From Desulfobulbaceae bacterium UBA5628 (GTDB lineage: Bacteria; Desulfobacterota; Desulfobulbia; Desulfobulbales; Desulfurivibrionaceae), in NCBI GenBank assembly GCA_002421565.1, contig DIKC01000003.1, forward strand, positions 1 through 8,173: a stretch of DNA of 8,173 bases. The letters run 5' to 3'. Position numbers and translations under genes: made by a program. The first letter of the stretch is position 1; each line of letters opens with the position of its first letter. Below, in pieces: positions 5,640-8,173 of the stretch. The notes below the pieces were generated by a model. The model was not told where the DNA came from, did not search any database, and saw nothing but the letters and a program-made list of their open reading frames with translations.

Positions 5640-5869
5640 TTCCTCTCCCAGGCATCGAGTTCCTCGCTGGGCAAAGGCTCGAAAAAAGCATCTCCCACTC
5701 TGCCCTTGAGGCGGCCAGGCCGCCGATGCCCGGAATTAGGAGCCAGAGGAACCAAGCGCGCATAGGGCTTTCCAGACTTGGCCAAGATAATCTCCTGCCC
5801 CGCGTGGGCCTGGTCGAGTAAACGTGAAAACTGGGTTTTAGCTTCATGGACGTTAACGATTGCCGGCAT
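5636..5869 (-). CDS. Phd/YefM family antitoxin (VapB-like)
   Basis: This 77-residue protein begins MPAIVNVHEAKTQFSRLLDQ and continues AGQEIILAKSGKPYARLVPL, the defining N-terminal DNA-binding fold of Phd/YefM antitoxins. The C-terminal part (RRPGRLKGRVGDAFFEPLPSEE region, residues 49-72) matches the usual toxin-binding tail of antitoxins paired with COG3744 PIN toxins. AGGGGA (minus strand, 5880-5875) sits 5 nt before the ATG, a good ribosome binding site. It is the first gene of a two-gene operon with the PIN toxin. By family knowledge it neutralises the toxin and, alone or in complex, represses its promoter. Two tandem palindromic repeats lie just upstream of the gene, over and after the -10 box, and are the likely operator. 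Confidence 0.93.
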   Translation of the reverse strand: MPAIVNVHEAKTQFSRLLDQAHAGQEIILAKSGKPYARLVPLAPNSGHRRPGRLKGRVGDAFFEPLPSEELDAWERK

Positions 5870-5893
5870 GATAATCCCCTTGTCATTTTTTGA

Positions 5894-5943
5894 TATGACT
5901 AAGTCGTATGACTAAGTCTAGTGAGAAGATGATTGTCGGTCAA
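5894..5943 (-). promoter_or_regulatory. vapBC promoter with tandem 13-bp operator repeats
   Basis: On the minus strand, TTGACC (5943-5938), 17 nt, then TAGACT (5920-5915) form a sigma-70 type promoter. Two tandem 13-bp repeats, TATGACTAAGTCT (5907-5919) and TATGACTAAGTCG (5894-5906, plus-strand reading), each hold the palindrome GACT-A-AGTC. They cover the -10 box and the likely start point, a layout suited to autorepression. The same arrangement is kept at 463-531. Confidence 0.7.
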
Positions 5944-6023
5944 GAATATTTTTGATTTTCAGGGCAGATACTGCTGCTTGCCGTTCCGTATTTGTCGTGG
6001 TATAACCGAAACCAGGTCGCAAT

Positions 6024-6051
6024 TTGTCAAAAGTTTTCTGTATAGTCTAAT
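6024..6051 (+). promoter_or_regulatory. Possible promoter of the ATPase gene
   Basis: TTGTCA (6024-6029), 16 nt, then TCTAAT (6046-6051), ending 17 bp before ATG 6069. AGGGG (6057-6061) serves as ribosome binding site. The match to sigma-70 is moderate and would give a short leader. Confidence 0.4.
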
Positions 6052-6068
6052 CTTTTAGGGGCGGCGCC

Positions 6069-7271
6069 ATGCATGAAAGGAAGCTCTATCTGGATAAAAT
6101 ATCGCCGTTTGTGGGCAAGCCGCTAATCAAGGTTGTCTCCGGGTTGCGCCGGTGCGGGAAGAGCACCTTCATCAAAATGGTGATGGAACGGCTGGCTGAA
6201 AAAAAGGTGCCGCCGCGGAATATTGTCCATATCAACATGGAGCTGATGGAGTTTGAGTTTATCACCGATCATCGGGAACTTTACCGGTATGTGAAGGGGC
6301 GTTTACCTGCGGCCGGCGGTCCGAAATACCTGTTTATCGACGAGGTGCAGGAGATTCCGGGCTGGGAAAAGGCGGTTGGTTCGCTGCTGGCCGAGAAACT
6401 TGCCGACATCTACCTCACCGGCTCGAACTCGCGGCTCCTCTCATCGGAGTTTGCCACCCTGCTGACCGGCAGGTATGTTGAAATTCCGATGTTCACTCTC
6501 GGCTTCAAGGAGTTTCTTCAGTTCAGAGGCCGGCAGGCCGGGGAAGCCGACGAGCAGGAGTTCGAACTTTACCTGAAATACGGCGGGCTTCCCGGCATCC
6601 ATGACCTCACCTTTGCCGATGAGGTGATTTTTCAATATATCGACGCGATTTACAGCACCATCATGCTCAAGGACATCGTCGCCAGATACCGGGTCAGGGA
6701 TGTTTTTCTCCTGGAAAAAATCAGCGCCTTTGTTTTCGATAATTGCGGCAGCATCACCAGCGCCAAGAAGATCGCCGATTACCTGAAGTCCCAGCGGCTG
6801 AAGTGCGGGGTCGAGACCGTGCAGAACTACATCGGCTATCTGCGGGATGCCCATCTGATCCATAAAGCGCGGCGGTACGACCTCAAGGGCAAGCGGTATC
6901 TGGAATTTCACGAGAAATATTACCCCGGCGACATCGGCATCCGCCACGGCGTTCTCGGCTACCGGCAACAGGATATCGCCGGCCTGCTGGAAAGCGTCGT
7001 CCACCTGGAGTTGCTCCGGCGGGGCTACACGGTTGCCGTCGGCAAACTCGACGATCTGGAGGTGGACTTCGTGGCCGAAAAGAACGGCCGGGTCAGCTAT
7101 ATCCAGGTCGCCTACCTGCTCGCCACCGGCGAAACCGAAGAGCGGGAGTTCCGGCCGCTGGCCAAAATCCCCGACAACTATCCTAAAATGGTACTCTCCC
7201 TGGACAAGGTCTGGGGCGAGGAGCGCGACGGCATTATCAGGAAAAACCTGATCGATTTCCTGCTTGAATGA
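6069..7271 (+). CDS. AAA_14 / DUF4143 family ATPase
   Basis: This 400-residue protein has the two-domain layout of the widespread DUF4143 ATPases. The N-terminal AAA domain has Walker A GLRRCGKST (25-33), Walker B KYLFIDEVQEI (86-96) with the D91-E92 pair, and a sensor-like LTGSNSRLLS (116-125). YGGLPG (171-176) and a winged-helix-like segment (about 225-268, TSAKKIADYLKSQ) follow. The C-terminal part (about 305-400) resembles the PD-(D/E)xK nuclease-like end of DUF4143: LESVVHLELLRRGY, then LEVDFVAEKNG and YIQVAY. In the last motif Q346 stands where ExK nucleases carry Glu and no Lys follows, so nuclease activity is doubtful. The cellular role of this family is poorly defined. The gene stands alone, ending 11 bp before the convergent queE stop, with no terminator between. 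Confidence 0.92.
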   Translation: MHERKLYLDKISPFVGKPLIKVVSGLRRCGKSTFIKMVMERLAEKKVPPRNIVHINMELMEFEFITDHRELYRYVKGRLPAAGGPKYLFIDEVQEIPGWEKAVGSLLAEKLADIYLTGSNSRLLSSEFATLLTGRYVEIPMFTLGFKEFLQFRGRQAGEADEQEFELYLKYGGLPGIHDLTFADEVIFQYIDAIYSTIMLKDIVARYRVRDVFLLEKISAFVFDNCGSITSAKKIADYLKSQRLKCGVETVQNYIGYLRDAHLIHKARRYDLKGKRYLEFHEKYYPGDIGIRHGVLGYRQQDIAGLLESVVHLELLRRGYTVAVGKLDDLEVDFVAEKNGRVSYIQVAYLLATGETEEREFRPLAKIPDNYPKMVLSLDKVWGEERDGIIRKNLIDFLLE

Positions 7272-7282
7272 AGCATGCCTAT

Positions 7283-7945
7283 TTAACAGCCTCGACGACG
7301 ATCGGGCCAGAGCAGGGTGTGGAGTTGTAACTGGAGGCGGATCGGCAGGCGGTCGGCGATAATCCAGGCCGCCAGGTCGGCCGGGGGGAGGGTGGCGATA
7401 ACCGGCGAAAAATGGATCAGGCCGCCAAAGGGCGGTTGCGATTGCCGGAGAAAATCCCTGGCCCATTCATAATCGGCCCGGTTGCTCAGGACGAATTTGA
7501 TTTCGTCGCGGGGGGTGAGGCGGCCCAGGTTGGCCGGATCAAAGTGATCGGCCATGCCGCTGCCGGGACATTTCACGTCCATGACGCAGATCACCTCGGC
7601 CGGCACCCGGGCCAGGGAAAGGGAGCCGTTGGTTTCGAGCAGCACCGTTCTGCCTTGCTCCAGTAGCCCGTTCATCAAAGGATAGACGTTTCCCTGGAGC
7701 AACGGTTCGCCGCCGGTGATTTCCACCGGGATGGAGGAGGGCAGGGCGGCGGCTTCCGCCAGCAGCTCGGCAAGGGGACGGGAAACGCCCGGCTCTTCAT
7801 AGGTGTAGCGGGCGTCGCAGTAAGCGCAGCGCAGATTGCAGCCGGCCAGGCGAATGAAGAAACAGGGGTGGCCGGCCCAGGACGATTCTCCCTGGAGGCT
7901 GTAAAAGGTTTCGGTTACCAGCAGGGCCGGGGCTTCACTCTTCAC
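7283..7945 (-). CDS. queE: 7-carboxy-7-deazaguanine synthase QueE
   Basis: This 220-residue radical SAM enzyme contracts 6-carboxy-tetrahydropterin to 7-carboxy-7-deazaguanine in the preQ0/queuosine pathway. Visible motifs are ETFYSLQGESSWAG (12-25, the family's substrate-side signature), CNLRCAYCD (36-44) giving the CxxxCxxC [4Fe-4S] cysteines C36, C40 and C43, EITGGEPLLQ (75-84) for SAM binding, LLETNGS (102-108), and the C-terminal LQLQLHTLLW (204-213). Length is normal. The start is GTG at 7945-7943, overlapping the end of queD by 11 nt, so translation is probably coupled; no strong ribosome binding site precedes it. It belongs to the same operon as queD, which supplies its substrate. Confidence 0.95.
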   Translation of the reverse strand: MKSEAPALLVTETFYSLQGESSWAGHPCFFIRLAGCNLRCAYCDARYTYEEPGVSRPLAELLAEAAALPSSIPVEITGGEPLLQGNVYPLMNGLLEQGRTVLLETNGSLSLARVPAEVICVMDVKCPGSGMADHFDPANLGRLTPRDEIKFVLSNRADYEWARDFLRQSQPPFGGLIHFSPVIATLPPADLAAWIIADRLPIRLQLQLHTLLWPDRRRGC

Positions 7946-8173
7946 GATAGGTCACGCCGCAGGCATCGGTTTCCCGCACCGTGACGCTGTAAGGCCGGTA
8001 GCGGTCGCTGGTCAGACTCTTCTTCAACTCCTGAAAAATATATACCGCGATGTTTTCCGATGAGGGATTGCTCGCGCTGAAGGCCGGGTGCCGGTTGAGG
8101 TCGCAATGATCAAGGTCGTCGATTATCGGCTTGAGGGCGTTTTTGACCGTGCGGAAATCAATCCCCATTCCCA
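7935..8173 (-). CDS. queD: 6-carboxy-5,6,7,8-tetrahydropterin synthase QueD (C-terminal part, cut by window edge)
   Basis: About 79 C-terminal residues are visible; the frame stays open to the right edge and reads GMGIDFRTVKNALK, so the Met at 8168 is internal (the family has a G-M-x-x-D-F strand here), not the start. LDHCDLN holds the conserved Asp-His pair of the catalytic relay. NPSSENIAVYIFQEL and SVTVRETDACGVTY are the usual C-terminal motifs, with the Glu of VRET contacting the pterin. The zinc-binding histidines and catalytic Cys of the N-terminal half are outside the window. QueD converts dihydroneopterin triphosphate to 6-carboxy-tetrahydropterin, the substrate of the downstream overlapping queE. 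Confidence 0.93.
   Translation of the reverse strand, partial: GMGIDFRTVKNALKPIIDDLDHCDLNRHPAFSASNPSSENIAVYIFQELKKSLTSDRYRPYSVTVRETDACGVTYREE

Noticed and set aside
5894..5919. Direct repeats as a CRISPR or transposon end
   Set aside because: Only two 13-bp units with no spacers, and they sit on a promoter; operator is the better reading.
6441..7466. A 341-codon minus-strand frame over the ATPase gene and the 3' end of queE
   Set aside because: It spans two well-supported genes in other frames, and its product is compositionally biased with no known domain.
8166..8168. Start of queD at the internal Met
   Set aside because: The frame remains open upstream and GM-x-x-DF is an internal family motif, so the gene continues past the window edge.

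Overview
The window is GC-rich and shows typical bacterial gene spacing. Its gene content (KamA-family radical SAM enzyme, sigma-28-driven flagellin with a CsrA-type leader, queuosine genes, several toxin-antitoxin modules) suggests a motile delta-type proteobacterium, most likely Desulfobacterota (Desulfobulbia-like). That assignment is inference from protein flavour; no rRNA or other marker is present.

Layout. 1-353 (minus): N-terminal part of a KamA-family radical SAM gene. 348-531 (minus): a decayed copy of the vapBC module found intact at 5233-5950. The copy has lost the antitoxin and most of the toxin but kept the promoter and operators, which now point at the KamA gene. 532-716: no assignable gene. 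795-1441 (plus): an RHH antitoxin and PIN toxin pair with a 4-nt overlap. 1442-1723: flagellin control region with a sigma-28 promoter, a leader of about 200 nt, a CsrA-type hairpin with GGA in its loop, and a GGA-containing ribosome binding site. 1724-4672 (plus): a 982-residue flagellin with normal D0/D1 ends and a central insert of about 500 residues built of hexad repeats. 4695-4810: two hairpins, the second a clear intrinsic terminator. 4836-5227 (plus): an internally deleted DUF4258-type gene overlapping a DUF2283 gene. 5253-5869 (minus): an intact Phd/YefM antitoxin and PIN toxin operon with tandem 13-bp operator repeats over its promoter. 6069-7271 (plus): an AAA_14/DUF4143 ATPase. 7283-7945 (minus) and 7935 to the right edge (minus): queE and the C-terminal part of queD, overlapping as a queuosine operon.

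How the parts work together. The flagellin is a stand-alone late flagellar gene whose leader resembles the CsrA-controlled hag leader of Bacillus. Small toxin-antitoxin-like modules, intact and decayed, sit on both sides of it, so this looks like an accessory, rearrangement-prone stretch. QueD and QueE catalyse consecutive steps towards preQ0. The most unusual points are the toxin-antitoxin remnant that may have given KamA a regulated promoter, and the giant flagellin with a solenoid-like insert.
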